Assembly: GCA_020249865.1 (NCBI GenBank)
Contig: JADCEV010000087.1
Coordinates: 1-39,141, forward strand
Reading direction: 5' to 3'
Length of the DNA: 39,141 bases
DNA from: Roseomonas sp.
GTDB lineage: Bacteria > Pseudomonadota > Alphaproteobacteria > Acetobacterales > Acetobacteraceae
Positions 16,257 through 25,264 of this stretch are shown here, one piece after another. The position numbers and the translations under genes were made by a program. The notes below the pieces were generated by a model. It made no database searches and was not told the DNA's origin. It saw only the letters and a list, made by a program, of their open reading frames with translations. Position 1 is the stretch's first letter. Every line of letters starts with the position of its first letter.

Positions 16257-19121
16257 ATGACCGGCCATATTCGCATTCGCGGCGCGCGCCAGCACAACCT
16301 GAAGAACCTCGACCTTGATATCCCGCGCGATACGCTGACGGTGATCACGGGGCTGTCAGGTTCCGGCAAATCATCCCTCGCTTTCGATACCATCTATGCG
16401 GAAGGCCAAAGGCGCTATGTGGAGAGCCTTTCGGCCTATGCGCGGCAATTCCTGCAATTGATGCAAAAGCCGGATGTAGATTCGATTGAGGGTCTGTCAC
16501 CCGCCATATCCATCGAACAAAAAACCACCAGCCATAATCCGCGTTCCACCGTCGGTACCGTCACGGAAATCCATGATTATATGCGCCTGCTTTGGGCGCG
16601 GGTTGGCGTGCCCTATTCGCCGGCGACTGGTCTGCCGATTGAAGCGCAGACGGTCTCCCAAATGGTGGATCGCGTGATGGGGATGGCGGAAGGCACGCGG
16701 CTTTTGCTGCTGGCGCCGGTGGCGCGCGGCAAGAAGGGCGAATTCCGCAAGGAATTGGCTGAATTCCAGCGCCGTGGCTTTGAACGCGTCAAAATCAACG
16801 GCAAGCTTTATCAAATTGCCGAGGCGCCCAAGCTCGACAAGAAGCTCAAGCACGATATTGAAGTGGTGGTGGATCGCATTGTGGTGCGCGATGGCATCAT
16901 GCAGCGCCTTGCGGATTCCTTCGAAACCGCGCTGGGTTTGGCGGATGGCATCGCCTATGCCGAAAACGCTGATGGCGGGGAACGCACGGTATTTTCCAGC
17001 CGCTTTGCCTGCCCGGTTTCCGGTTTTACCATTGAGGAAGTAGAACCGCGCCTGTTTTCCTTCAATTCACCGCATGGCGCCTGCCCCGTTTGCGATGGGC
17101 TTGGCACGGAAAGCTTTTTCGATCCGCAATTGGTCGTGCCGCAGGATGATGTCGCGCTGAAGGATGGCGCCATCATGCCCTGGACTGGCGCTTCTTCGCC
17201 CTATTACGACCAAACCCTGCAAAGCCTGGCCGCCCATTTCAAGGTGAAAATGACCACCGCCTGGCAGGAACTCCCCGCCCGCGTGCAGCACGCCATTCTG
17301 CATGGCACGGGCGATGAGGTTGTGACACTCCGCTACAAGGATGGTTTGCGCGCCTATGAGGTGAAAAAACCATTCGAGGGTGTGATCGCCAATCTGCAAC
17401 GGCGCTTTCGCGAAACCGATAATCCTTGGGTGCGCGAAGACCTCTCCCGCTATCAGGCGGAACGGCCTTGCGCGGCCTGCACGGGGCATCGCCTAAAGCC
17501 GCAATCGCTCGCGGTGAAGGTGGCGGGGCTGCATATTGGTGAAGCCTCTGCCATGCCCATCCATCGTGCGCGGGATTGGTTTGCACAGGTGGAGGAAACG
17601 CTCACGCCACAACGGCGCGATATCGCGCGGCGAATCCTGCGGGAAATCAATGAACGCCTGCAATTCCTGGTGGATGTGGGCCTCGATTACCTTTCGCTTG
17701 CACGATCCTCCACCACGCTTTCCGGCGGGGAATCGCAGCGCATTCGCCTGGCATCGCAAATCGGCTCCGGCCTTACCGGCGTGCTGTATGTGCTGGATGA
17801 ACCTTCCATCGGCCTGCATCAGCGCGACAATGAAAGGCTGCTCGGCACGCTGCGGCGGCTGCGCGACCTCGGCAATACCGTGCTGGTCGTCGAACATGAT
17901 GAGGATGCGATCCGCAGCGCGGATCATTTGGTGGATATCGGCCCCGCCGCCGGCAAGGGCGGTGGGCAATTGGTGGCCCAGGGCAAGCCGGCGGAAGTCG
18001 CCGCCAATCCCGCCAGCCTTACCGGGCAATATCTTTCTGGCCGGATGCGGATCGAAATCCCGGAAAAGCGCCGCAAGATTGATCCCAAGCGGCAGTTGCG
18101 CGTGGTGGGCGCCAGCGGGAATAACCTCAGGCGCCTCAATGCCGCGCTGCCGCTTGGCACTTTTACTTGTGTCACCGGGGTTTCCGGCGGCGGCAAATCA
18201 ACGCTGGTGATTGAAACGCTCTACAAGGCCGCAGCGCGGCGGCTGATGGGCGCGGCGGAGGTGCCGGCGCCGCATGATCGCATCGAAGGGCTCGATCACC
18301 TCGACAAGATCATTGATATTGACCAATCGCCGATTGGCCGCACGCCGCGTTCCAATCCCGCCACCTATACCGGGCTATTCGCGCCCATTCGTGATTGGTT
18401 CAGCGAATTGCCGGAAAGCCGCGCACGCGGCTACAAGCCAGGCCGCTTCAGCTTCAATGTGAAGGGCGGGCGGTGCGAGGCCTGCCAGGGCGATGGCGTC
18501 ATCAAGATTGAGATGCACTTCCTGCCCGATGTCTATGTCACCTGCGATACCTGCAAGGGCAAGCGCTATAATCGCGAAACGCTGGATGTGAAGTTCCGCG
18601 GCAAATCCATCTCGGATGTGCTCGACATGACCGTGGAGGAAGGTGAGGAATTCTTCGCCGCTGTCCCTGCCATTCGCGAAAAGCTTTCCGTGCTGCGCAA
18701 GGTGGGGCTCGGCTATATCCATCTGGGTCAGCAAGCCACCACGCTTTCGGGCGGCGAAGCGCAGCGCATCAAATTGTCCAAGGAGCTGTCGCGCCGCGCC
18801 ACCGGGCGCACGCTCTATATTTTGGATGAACCCACCACCGGCCTGCATTTCGAAGATGTGCGGAAATTACTCGAAGTGCTGCATGCGCTGGTGGATGCCG
18901 GCAATACGGTGGTGGTGATTGAACATAATTTGGAAGTGATCAAAACCGCCGATTGGGTGCTGGATCTGGGCCCCGAGGGCGGTGAAGGCGGCGGCAAATT
19001 GGTCGCGGAAGGCACGCCGGAAGACATTGCCGCAGTGGCCGAAAGCCATACCGGGCGCTTCCTGGCGCCCTTGTTGCGGGACGCCGCACCAGCGCCGGTG
19101 AAGAAGCGCAAGCGGGCCTGA
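16257..19121 (+). CDS. uvrA: Excinuclease ABC subunit A
   Basis: This is the 954-residue damage-recognition ATPase of nucleotide excision repair. Two ABC ATPase modules are visible: Walker [10 protein letters not shown] near residue 33 with signature LSGGESQRI, and a second Walker [10 protein letters not shown] near residue 642 with signature LSGGEAQRI. Zinc-finger pairs are present ([23 protein letters not shown] with CDTCKGK). The C-terminus is basic (VKKRKRA). It is divergent from ssb and directly downstream of the LexA box. Confidence 0.98.
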   Translation: MTGHIRIRGARQHNLKNLDLDIPRDTLTVITGLSGSGKSSLAFDTIYAEGQRRYVESLSAYARQFLQLMQKPDVDSIEGLSPAISIEQKTTSHNPRSTVGTVTEIHDYMRLLWARVGVPYSPATGLPIEAQTVSQMVDRVMGMAEGTRLLLLAPVARGKKGEFRKELAEFQRRGFERVKINGKLYQIAEAPKLDKKLKHDIEVVVDRIVVRDGIMQRLADSFETALGLADGIAYAENADGGERTVFSSRFACPVSGFTIEEVEPRLFSFNSPHGACPVCDGLGTESFFDPQLVVPQDDVALKDGAIMPWTGASSPYYDQTLQSLAAHFKVKMTTAWQELPARVQHAILHGTGDEVVTLRYKDGLRAYEVKKPFEGVIANLQRRFRETDNPWVREDLSRYQAERPCAACTGHRLKPQSLAVKVAGLHIGEASAMPIHRARDWFAQVEETLTPQRRDIARRILREINERLQFLVDVGLDYLSLARSSTTLSGGESQRIRLASQIGSGLTGVLYVLDEPSIGLHQRDNERLLGTLRRLRDLGNTVLVVEHDEDAIRSADHLVDIGPAAGKGGGQLVAQGKPAEVAANPASLTGQYLSGRMRIEIPEKRRKIDPKRQLRVVGASGNNLRRLNAALPLGTFTCVTGVSGGGKSTLVIETLYKAAARRLMGAAEVPAPHDRIEGLDHLDKIIDIDQSPIGRTPRSNPATYTGLFAPIRDWFSELPESRARGYKPGRFSFNVKGGRCEACQGDGVIKIEMHFLPDVYVTCDTCKGKRYNRETLDVKFRGKSISDVLDMTVEEGEEFFAAVPAIREKLSVLRKVGLGYIHLGQQATTLSGGEAQRIKLSKELSRRATGRTLYILDEPTTGLHFEDVRKLLEVLHALVDAGNTVVVIEHNLEVIKTADWVLDLGPEGGEGGGKLVAEGTPEDIAAVAESHTGRFLAPLLRDAAPAPVKKRKRA

Positions 19122-19146
19122 AGCGCTTCGCCTTCCCTTCGCCCGG

Positions 19147-19166
19147 CTTCCCGTCTATCCGGGAAG
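19147..19166 (+). terminator. Hairpin after uvrA
   Basis: CTTCCCG (19147-19153) and CGGGAAG (19160-19166) form a perfect 7-bp stem with a 6-base loop, 25 bases after the uvrA stop. A C-run rather than a T-run follows, so it is a weak or non-canonical terminator. Confidence 0.35.
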
Positions 19167-19190
19167 GCCCACCCCCCAGGGAGAAACCCC

Positions 19191-19889
19191 ATGCCCGCCT
19201 GGCTGCCCGAATTGGCGGCTTCGGTCTTCGCGACCATCATCGCCATTACGCTGCATGAAGCGGCGCATGGCTATGCGGCGCGTGCGCTCGGCGATGATAC
19301 GGCGGCGCGGATGGGGCGGCTCAGCCTGAACCCGATCCGCCATGTAGATATGGTCGGCACCATCCTGCTGCCGGGGTTTTTGCTGGTTTCGCAATTGCTT
19401 ACCATTGGCCGGGTAGAGGCAATGTTCGGCTGGGCCAAGCCCGTTCCGGTCAATATCTGGCAGCTCCGCAACCCGCGCTATGGCATGGTGGCGGTAGCCG
19501 CCGCCGGCCCGGCGACCAATTTCGCCCTGGCCTTGGCGGCGGGGATCGCGGCCCATATGGTGGAACCCTGGCAAGCCAGCCTGGGGGCAGAGGGCACGGC
19601 CTTCGCCTATCGCGCCTTTGGCCTGTTCATTCTGGCCAATCTGGTGCTTGGCCTGTTCAACCTGTTCCCCATGCCGCCCTTGGATGGCGGGCGCATTGCG
19701 GTCGGGCTTCTGCCGCGCACGCCCGCTTTGGCACTCGCGCGGATCGAACCCTATGGCCTGCTGGTCGTCATGCTCGGCCTGTGCATCCTGCCCCATCTGC
19801 GCCCCGGCTATGACCCCATGGGCTGGTTTTTTCGGGGGGTGGTTGCGCCCGCCTTCGATTTCGTTCTCATGCTCACCGGACACGGGTAA
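19191..19889 (+). CDS. Site-2 protease-type membrane zinc metalloprotease (M50)
   Basis: This 232-residue integral membrane protease has the zinc motif HEAAH (residues 22-26) in the first transmembrane helix. The second conserved motif, NLFPMPPLDGGRI (metal-binding Asp165), is in a later helix. Several further hydrophobic segments are present. It belongs to the short rhomboid-like M50B group often found just before scpA in bacteria, and it lacks the PDZ domain of RseP. GGGAGA precedes the ATG. Its stop is 9 bases before scpA, so it leads an operon with scpA-scpB and an ABC ATPase. The substrate is unknown. Confidence 0.92.
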   Translation: MPAWLPELAASVFATIIAITLHEAAHGYAARALGDDTAARMGRLSLNPIRHVDMVGTILLPGFLLVSQLLTIGRVEAMFGWAKPVPVNIWQLRNPRYGMVAVAAAGPATNFALALAAGIAAHMVEPWQASLGAEGTAFAYRAFGLFILANLVLGLFNLFPMPPLDGGRIAVGLLPRTPALALARIEPYGLLVVMLGLCILPHLRPGYDPMGWFFRGVVAPAFDFVLMLTGHG

Positions 19890-19898
19890 CGGGACCAG

Positions 19899-20660
19899 AT
19901 GAGCGAATCCTCCCTGCAATTGCAGCTTGAAGGCTATGAAGGCCCGCTTGATCTGCTGCTGGAACTCGCCCGGGCGCAGAAGGTGGATCTGGCCAAGATC
20001 TCCATTGTCGCCCTGGTCGAGCAATTTCTGGCGGTGATCGAAGGCGCGCGCCGCATCCGGCTGGAATTGGCCGCGGATTGGCTGGTGATGGCCGCCTGGC
20101 TAGCCTGGCTGAAATCCCGTCTGCTGATCCCGCCCGAACAGGTGGAAGGCGAAGATGCCGAAGCGCTGGCCGAAGCGCTGACCGATCGGCTGGCAACGCT
20201 CGAACGCATGCGCGCCGCCGCGCTTTGGCTCAATCGCCGCCCCTGGCTAGGCCATGATGTCTTCGCCCGCGGCGCGCCGGAACGGCTGAAGGTGGAAGAC
20301 CGTTCCGGCATCGCCGCCGATCTGCCCGCCCTATTGCAAGCCTATGTCACTGGCCGCCGCCGCGCCTTGGCCGCGCGGCCCTATCGGCCCAAACCGCGCA
20401 AGCTTTTCACCGTGCAGGAAGCGCTTGATCGGCTCACCAAGCTGGTCGGCGCCCTGCCAAGCTGGTCCGAATTGCGGAGCTTCCTGCCGGAAGGCTTTGA
20501 TGACCCGGTGGAACAGCGCACCGCCGTGGCCAGCACCCTGATCGCGGGCTTGGAAATGGCGCGCGGTGGCAGGATAGAATTGCATCAGGAAGCGGCCTTC
20601 GCGCCGATCATGATCCGCCGCCGGGCGGAAGAAGAGGGCAGCGATGGAAGCACCGACTGA
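19899..20660 (+). CDS. scpA: Segregation and condensation protein A
   Basis: This is the 253-residue kleisin subunit that bridges the SMC ATPase heads in the chromosome-condensing complex. It starts with the typical YEGPLDLLLELARAQKVDLAKISI block and continues with WLVMAAWLAWLKSRLLIP, the N-terminal SMC-binding helices. The C-terminal winged-helix part includes FLALLEL-like segments less easily seen. It ends overlapping scpB by 17 bp, which indicates coupled translation of these partners. Cytosolic and nucleoid-associated. Confidence 0.95.
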   Translation: MSESSLQLQLEGYEGPLDLLLELARAQKVDLAKISIVALVEQFLAVIEGARRIRLELAADWLVMAAWLAWLKSRLLIPPEQVEGEDAEALAEALTDRLATLERMRAAALWLNRRPWLGHDVFARGAPERLKVEDRSGIAADLPALLQAYVTGRRRALAARPYRPKPRKLFTVQEALDRLTKLVGALPSWSELRSFLPEGFDDPVEQRTAVASTLIAGLEMARGGRIELHQEAAFAPIMIRRRAEEEGSDGSTD

Positions 20661-21312
20661 AACCCCAGCGCCCGAGGCACCCACGGCACCCGATGAAGCT
20701 ACCATGGCCGCGGCGCTCCGCATTGCGGAGGCCGTGATTTTCGCCGCCGACCGCCCAGTATCGCCGCAAACCCTGGCCACCGTGCTGCCAGAAGGCGTTT
20801 CCGCCACCATGGCCTGCACGGCGCTCGCCGCCGCCTATGAAGGGCGCGGGGTCGTGCTGGCTGAAATTGGCGGCGGCTATGCCTTCCGCACCGCAGCGGA
20901 CCTGGCACCCCAGCTGACCAAGGTGGTGGAAAGCCCGCGCCGCCTGCCACGCGCGGCCATGGAAGCGCTCGCCATCATTGCCTATCACCAGCCCTGCACG
21001 CGGGGCGATGTGGAAGAAATCCGTGGTGCGACGCTCGCGCAAACCACCATGGAATCCCTGCTGGAGCTTGGCCTGGTGGCGCCGCGTGGGCGGCGGGAAG
21101 TGCCTGGCCGGCCCACGCTTTGGGGCACAACGCCGAAGTTTCTGGAACAATTCTCCCTGAAATCGCTGGCTGACCTGCCGCGCAAGGAAGAATTGGTGAC
21201 CGGCGATGCGCCGCCCTTGCCCGGCCTCAATGCGCCCATCAGCACGGACGAAGCCGCGGAAGAAGCCGCCGCCCCCACCCCCGAAGCCACCGAGGAAGCC
21301 AGCGAAAGGTGA
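20644..21312 (+). CDS. scpB: Segregation and condensation protein B
   Basis: This 222-residue tandem winged-helix protein binds the ScpA kleisin as a dimer. It contains RIAEAVIFAADRPVSPQTLA, GGGYAFRTAADLAP, the strongly conserved RLPRAAMEALAIIAYHQPCTRGDVEEIRG block and GRPTLWGTTPKFLEQFSLKSLADLP. An acidic, alanine-rich tail follows. It overlaps scpA by 17 bp at its 5' end and the ABC ATPase GTG by 4 bp at its stop (GTGA). Confidence 0.95.
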   Translation: MEAPTETPAPEAPTAPDEATMAAALRIAEAVIFAADRPVSPQTLATVLPEGVSATMACTALAAAYEGRGVVLAEIGGGYAFRTAADLAPQLTKVVESPRRLPRAAMEALAIIAYHQPCTRGDVEEIRGATLAQTTMESLLELGLVAPRGRREVPGRPTLWGTTPKFLEQFSLKSLADLPRKEELVTGDAPPLPGLNAPISTDEAAEEAAAPTPEATEEASER

Positions 21313-22352
21313 GCCTCAGCTTCGCTGATATCCGCCATGCCTATGGCGCGCGGGAGGTTCTGGCCGGCATTGATCTGAGTGTCGCGGCGGGGGAGATCGT
21401 CTGCCTGCTCGGCGCCTCCGGCTGCGGCAAAACCACACTCTTGCGCCTCGCGGCCGGGCTTGAGCCCCTTCAGCATGGCCGGATTGAAATCGGTGGGCGG
21501 CTGATTGCCGAAGCGGGGCGGGAAGTGCCGCCGGAAGCGCGGCATATCGGCTTTGTCTTTCAGGATTACGCGCTGTTTCCGCATTTGACGGTGGCGGAAA
21601 ACGTCGCCTTTGGGCTGCGCTTTGCCCCGCGTGGCGAAAGGGTGTGGCGGGTGATGGATGCGCTCGCACGTGTTGGCCTTGAAGCCTTTCAGAATGCTTT
21701 CCCCCATATGCTCTCGGGCGGGCAGCAGCAGCGCGTGGCGCTGGCCCGCGCACTCGCGCCCCGGCCTGCCGTGCTGCTGTTGGATGAGGCTTTCGCCAGC
21801 CTGGATGCGCGGCTACGCGAAAAAGTCCGCGATGACACGCTGCATGTGCTGCAGGAAGCCGGCATTGCGACGCTGCTGGTCACGCATGATGCCGAAGAAG
21901 CCATGTTCATGGGGGACCGCATCGCCCTGATGCGGCAGGGCCGAATTTTGCAGGTGGGCGCGCCGGAAGCGCTCTATCTCGCGCCGGCAGACCGCTATGT
22001 CGCGGGCTTTTTGGGTGAGGTGAATAGCCTGCCCGCCCGCATCGCCGCCGGTCAGGCTGAAACCGCACTCGGCGCCCTGCCTGCCCCGGGCTTCGCTGAG
22101 GGGGAGGAGGTGGATGTGCTGATCCGCCCCGAAGGCCTCAAGCTTGGTGTCGAAGGCCCGGTGGTGGAGGTGGAAGCCTTCCGCCTGCTTGGCGCCACCA
22201 CGCTTGCCCATTTGGCGCTGCCCGATGGCGCGGGCGGGCTTTTGCATCTGCATGCCAGGCTGCCCCCAGGGCGGAGTCTCCGCCGTGGGGAGCGAATCGC
22301 CGTTTCGCTCGATCCGGAACGCGCCTTTGTTTTCCCCCGCGTCGAAGCATGA
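21309..22352 (+). CDS. Orphan ABC transporter ATP-binding protein (FbpC/PotA-like)
   Basis: This is a 347-residue ABC ATPase with Walker A GASGCGKTT (about residue 34), the Q-loop FQDYALFPHLTV, the signature LSGGQQQRVALARAL and Walker B VLLLDEAFASLD. The H-loop is LVTHDAEEAM, and a C-terminal TOBE-like regulatory domain follows from about residue 235. The layout matches ATPases of importers for ferric iron, polyamine or similar solutes. No permease or binding-protein gene is next to it, so it must partner with proteins encoded elsewhere. The GTG start overlaps the scpB stop. It occupies the place where alphaproteobacteria usually carry tatA. Confidence 0.9.
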   Translation: MSLSFADIRHAYGAREVLAGIDLSVAAGEIVCLLGASGCGKTTLLRLAAGLEPLQHGRIEIGGRLIAEAGREVPPEARHIGFVFQDYALFPHLTVAENVAFGLRFAPRGERVWRVMDALARVGLEAFQNAFPHMLSGGQQQRVALARALAPRPAVLLLDEAFASLDARLREKVRDDTLHVLQEAGIATLLVTHDAEEAMFMGDRIALMRQGRILQVGAPEALYLAPADRYVAGFLGEVNSLPARIAAGQAETALGALPAPGFAEGEEVDVLIRPEGLKLGVEGPVVEVEAFRLLGATTLAHLALPDGAGGLLHLHARLPPGRSLRRGERIAVSLDPERAFVFPRVEA

Positions 22353-22465
22353 CGGCGCTTTCATCAAAGGCCGGGGCACGCCATATCAGGGCGGTTGGCG
22401 CGCATCCGGCTTCCTGCTAACGAGCCCGTCCCTGCCGGAAATCAGCACGCAGGAAAAAGGAGAGC

Positions 22466-22957
22466 ATGTTAGACCTCGCCTGGTCGGAAATCGCGTTGAT
22501 TGCGGTGGTGGCCATTGTCATTATCGGTCCGAAGGATTTGCCGGAGGCCATTCGCGGTGTCGCGAAGGGTGTGCAGAAGCTGCGCCGCATGGCTGGTGAA
22601 TTCCAGCAACAGGCCGATGAGCTGGTGCGTGAGGCGAAGCTGGATGATGTGCGCAATTCCATCCAGGAAGTGAAAAGCACCATCAGCGACATCCGGAATT
22701 TCGACCTGAAGGGCGAGATTGAAAAAGCCGTGGATTCGGATGGCACGCTGAAGAAAACCATGGCCGACGACCCGCTGCGCGATACGTTCATGCCGCCGCC
22801 CCCCGCACCCTATGTGGCCCCGGAATTGCCGCCCGCGCCCGCCGCCCCTGCCTTTGTGCCGCCCACTGTCGCGCGTTTCGCCGCCCCCTTGCCGCCCGCG
22901 CCAGAACCGGCGCCGGCACCCGTTGCGTCATCCACCCCACCCGCCGCCAGCGCTTGA
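22466..22957 (+). CDS. tatB: Sec-independent protein translocase TatB
   Basis: This 163-residue protein has one N-terminal membrane helix (MLDLAWSEIALIAVVAIVII), the hinge GPKDLPEAI and an amphipathic helix. A longer charged helix distinguishes TatB from the shorter TatA. The last 60 residues are very rich in proline and alanine. TatB with TatC binds twin-arginine signal peptides. AAAGGAGA precedes the ATG. tatC follows after 9 bases. No tatA-like frame lies in the 113-bp gap before it. Confidence 0.92.
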   Translation: MLDLAWSEIALIAVVAIVIIGPKDLPEAIRGVAKGVQKLRRMAGEFQQQADELVREAKLDDVRNSIQEVKSTISDIRNFDLKGEIEKAVDSDGTLKKTMADDPLRDTFMPPPPAPYVAPELPPAPAAPAFVPPTVARFAAPLPPAPEPAPAPVASSTPPAASA

Positions 22958-22966
22958 GGAATTTCC

Positions 22967-23764
22967 GTGTCCACCACCCGGGATGACGATCCGATAGACG
23001 ATAAGCCTATGCCGCTTATGGACCATTTGAAGGAGCTGCGCACGCGGCTGCTTTGGTCCATCGGGGGTTTCGCGGCGGCTTTTGCGATCTGCTATTACTT
23101 CTCGCCGCAAATCTACGCCTTTCTGGCGCAGCCCCTGGCCGATATCCTGATGAAGCAGGGCGGGGGCGACCGGCGCATGATCTTCACCGCGCTGTATGAA
23201 GCCTTCTTCACCTATTTGAAGGTGGCCTTTTTCGGCGCCCTGTTCTTTTCCTTCCCGATGTGGGCAACGCAGCTTTGGCTATTTGTGGCGCCCGGCCTGT
23301 ATCGGAGCGAAAAGCGCGCCATCATGCCCTTCCTGATCGCCTCACCCTTTCTTTTCCTGGCGGGTGCGGCGCTGGCCTATTACTTCATCTTCCCGCTGGC
23401 ATGGCAATTCTTCATCTCCTTCGAAACGCCGCCGGGATCGCAGGGTATTCCGGTCCAATTGGAAGCGAAGGTTGGCGAATATCTCTCGCTCGTCATGCAC
23501 ATGATCCTGGCCTTTGGTGTTGCGTTTCAATTGCCCGTGCTGCTCACGCTTTTGTGTCGGGTTGGCATCCTGAATGTGGAAAGCCTGCGCAAGGGTCGGC
23601 GCTACGCCATTGTTGCCATGTTCGTCGCAGCCGCGATCCTGACGCCGCCAGATGTGATCAGCCAGATTGGCTTGGCCGTGCCATTGATCCTGCTTTATGA
23701 AATCTCCATCCTGGCGGCGAGCTGGATGGCACGGAAACCCGCCGACGAAGGCTCCAAGTCGTAA
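22967..23764 (+). CDS. tatC: Sec-independent protein translocase TatC
   Basis: This is a 265-residue polytopic membrane protein with about six transmembrane helices and is the core receptor of the twin-arginine translocase. Family motifs are MDHLKELRTRLLWSIGGF at the start, YEAFFTYLKVAFFGALFFSFPMWATQLWLFVAPGLY and an ending with FVAAAILTPPDVISQI. The start is GTG (22967-22969) with TGAGGA just upstream, overlapping the tatB stop region. A palindromic repeat begins 7 bases after the stop. Confidence 0.96.
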   Translation: MSTTRDDDPIDDKPMPLMDHLKELRTRLLWSIGGFAAAFAICYYFSPQIYAFLAQPLADILMKQGGGDRRMIFTALYEAFFTYLKVAFFGALFFSFPMWATQLWLFVAPGLYRSEKRAIMPFLIASPFLFLAGAALAYYFIFPLAWQFFISFETPPGSQGIPVQLEAKVGEYLSLVMHMILAFGVAFQLPVLLTLLCRVGILNVESLRKGRRYAIVAMFVAAAILTPPDVISQIGLAVPLILLYEISILAASWMARKPADEGSKS

Positions 23765-23771
23765 CGATCCC

Positions 23772-23817
23772 TTTAATGCGCGTCCCGTTCAGATGGGCTC
23801 ACGCGACACGCACTAAA
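23772..23817. repeat. Palindromic repeat, copy 1 (upstream of serS)
   Basis: This is an imperfect palindrome: arm 23772-23788 pairs with arm 23801-23817 at 14 of 17 positions around a 12-base centre. Its half CGTTCAGATGGG... matches the reverse complement of the palindrome after serS (25223-25264) at 26 of 30 positions. It may also end tatC transcription. Confidence 0.7.
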
Positions 23818-23844
23818 CCATTGTTGGGTCGCATTTTCCGAGCC

Positions 23845-23880
23845 GCCAAGTGTTTCCACTTGGCTTGAAAATGCTCTAAA
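23845..23880 (+). repeat. Hairpin plus GAARATGCT module before serS
   Basis: GCCAAGTG and CACTTGGC form a perfect 8-bp stem with loop TTTC (23845-23864). TTGAAAATGCTCTAAAA follows, a sequence resembling the GTGAAGATGCTTGAAAA that follows the hairpin after serS. It lies in the serS leader and could be a repeat module or a transcription-control hairpin. Confidence 0.5.
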
Positions 23881-23891
23881 AGGATCCTGGC

Positions 23892-25163
23892 ATGCATGAC
23901 ATAAGACAATTGCGCGCCGACCCGGCCGCTTTCGATGCGGCGCTGGCGCGGCGTGGCGTGGCCCCGGCAGCTTCGGGCATTCTGGCGCATGATGAAGCCC
24001 GCCGCGCGGCGCAAACCGCGCTTCAGGAAAAGCAGGCGCGGCGCAATGCGCTGGCCAAGGATATCGGGATCGCCAAGCGCCAGGGCGCCGATACGACCGC
24101 GCTGGAAGCCGAAGCCGTGCGTTTGCGCGATGATATGGCGGCGCTTGAAGCCGAAGCCACGAAGGCCGAGGCCGCGCAACAGGCCGTGCTGGAAACACTC
24201 CCGAACATCCTTGACGCCGAAGTGCCCGATGGCCGCGATGAAAGCGCCAATGTGGTGCAGCACCAGCATGGCACACCACAAGCATTCCCCTTCACGCCCA
24301 AGCAGCATTTCGAATTGGGCGAAGCGCTCGGCCTGATGGATTTTACCACTGCCGCCAAGCTCGCCGGCGCGCGTTTCACGGTACTGAAAGGCGCACTCGC
24401 GCGGCTAGAACGCGCCCTTGGGCAATGGATGCTGAATCTGCATACGGAAGCGCATGATTACACCGAAAGCGCCGTGCCGCTTTTGGTCAATGACGCCACC
24501 ATGTACGGCACCGGCCAGTTGCCGAAATTCGCCGAGGATTTGTTCCGCACCACCGATGGCCGCTGGCTGATCCCAACCGCGGAAGTGCCGCTGACCAATT
24601 TCGCCGCGCAGGAAATTATGGCGGAAGCCGATCTGCCGATCCGCCTGACCGCGCTTTCGCCCTGCTTCAGGTCTGAAGCCGGCAGCGCCGGGCGCGATAC
24701 GCGCGGCATGCTGCGCCAGCATCAATTCGCCAAGGTGGAGCTGGTTTCGATTGTGAAACCGGAAGATAGCGACGCCGAACATGAACGCATGACACGCTGC
24801 GCGGAGCGCGTGCTGACCGAATTGGGCCTGGTCTGGCGGCGGATTATTCTTTGCGCTGGCGATACGGGTTTTGGCGCCGCGCGCACCTATGATCTGGAAG
24901 TCTGGCTGCCGGGCCAAGGGGCATGGCGAGAGATTTCATCCTGTTCCAATTGCCGGGATTTCCAAGCCCGCCGCATGGGGGCGCGCTACCGTCCCAAGGA
25001 TGCCAAGGGAACGCATTTTCTGCACACGCTGAATGGTTCTGGTGTTGCGGTGGGGCGCGCGCTGATTGCGGTGCTGGAAACCCATCAGCAGGAAGATGGC
25101 AGCATCGCCATTCCGGAAGTGCTGCGGCCCTATATGGGCGGGCTGGCGCGGCTTACGGCTTAG
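23892..25163 (+). CDS. serS: Seryl-tRNA synthetase
   Basis: This 423-residue class II aminoacyl-tRNA synthetase charges tRNA-Ser. The N-terminal 100 residues form the long tRNA-binding coiled coil ([17 protein letters not shown] through [12 protein letters not shown]). The core has [20 protein letters not shown], class II motif 2 ([22 protein letters not shown]) and motif 3 ([13 protein letters not shown]). AGGA lies 8 bases before the ATG. The gene is flanked on both sides by related palindromes and hairpins. It follows tatC, as is usual in alphaproteobacteria. Confidence 0.98.
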   Translation: MHDIRQLRADPAAFDAALARRGVAPAASGILAHDEARRAAQTALQEKQARRNALAKDIGIAKRQGADTTALEAEAVRLRDDMAALEAEATKAEAAQQAVLETLPNILDAEVPDGRDESANVVQHQHGTPQAFPFTPKQHFELGEALGLMDFTTAAKLAGARFTVLKGALARLERALGQWMLNLHTEAHDYTESAVPLLVNDATMYGTGQLPKFAEDLFRTTDGRWLIPTAEVPLTNFAAQEIMAEADLPIRLTALSPCFRSEAGSAGRDTRGMLRQHQFAKVELVSIVKPEDSDAEHERMTRCAERVLTELGLVWRRIILCAGDTGFGAARTYDLEVWLPGQGAWREISSCSNCRDFQARRMGARYRPKDAKGTHFLHTLNGSGVAVGRALIAVLETHQQEDGSIAIPEVLRPYMGGLARLTA

Positions 25164-25170
25164 ACCAGAT

Positions 25171-25197
25171 CACGTTCAGATGGAAAATCTGAACGTG
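25171..25197 (+). repeat. Perfect hairpin after serS
   Basis: CACGTTCAGAT (25171-25181) and ATCTGAACGTG (25187-25197) make an 11-bp perfect stem with loop GGAAA, 7 bases after the serS stop. TGAAGATGCTTGAAAAA follows. It shares the 11-mer CGTTCAGATGG with repeat copy 1. It may terminate serS but has no T-run. Confidence 0.65.
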
Positions 25198-25222
25198 TGA
25201 AGATGCTTGAAAAACAGCGACG

Positions 25223-25264
25223 TAGAGCGTGTTGCGTGAACCCATGTGAACGCAACATACTCTA
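25223..25264. repeat. Palindromic repeat, copy 2 (downstream of serS)
   Basis: TAGAGCGTGTTGCGT (25223-25237) pairs with ACGCAACATACTCTA (25250-25264) at 13 of 15 positions. Its reverse complement matches copy 1. The last three bases supply the TAG stop of the lytic transglycosylase gene on the minus strand. Confidence 0.7.

Noticed and set aside
22466-22957. TatA instead of TatB
   Set aside because: The protein is 163 residues with a long charged helix and Pro-rich tail, and directly precedes tatC, fitting TatB.
23765-23891. T-box or other riboswitch in the serS leader
   Set aside because: No T-box sequence or specifier stem was found, and the structure is explained by repeats that recur after serS.
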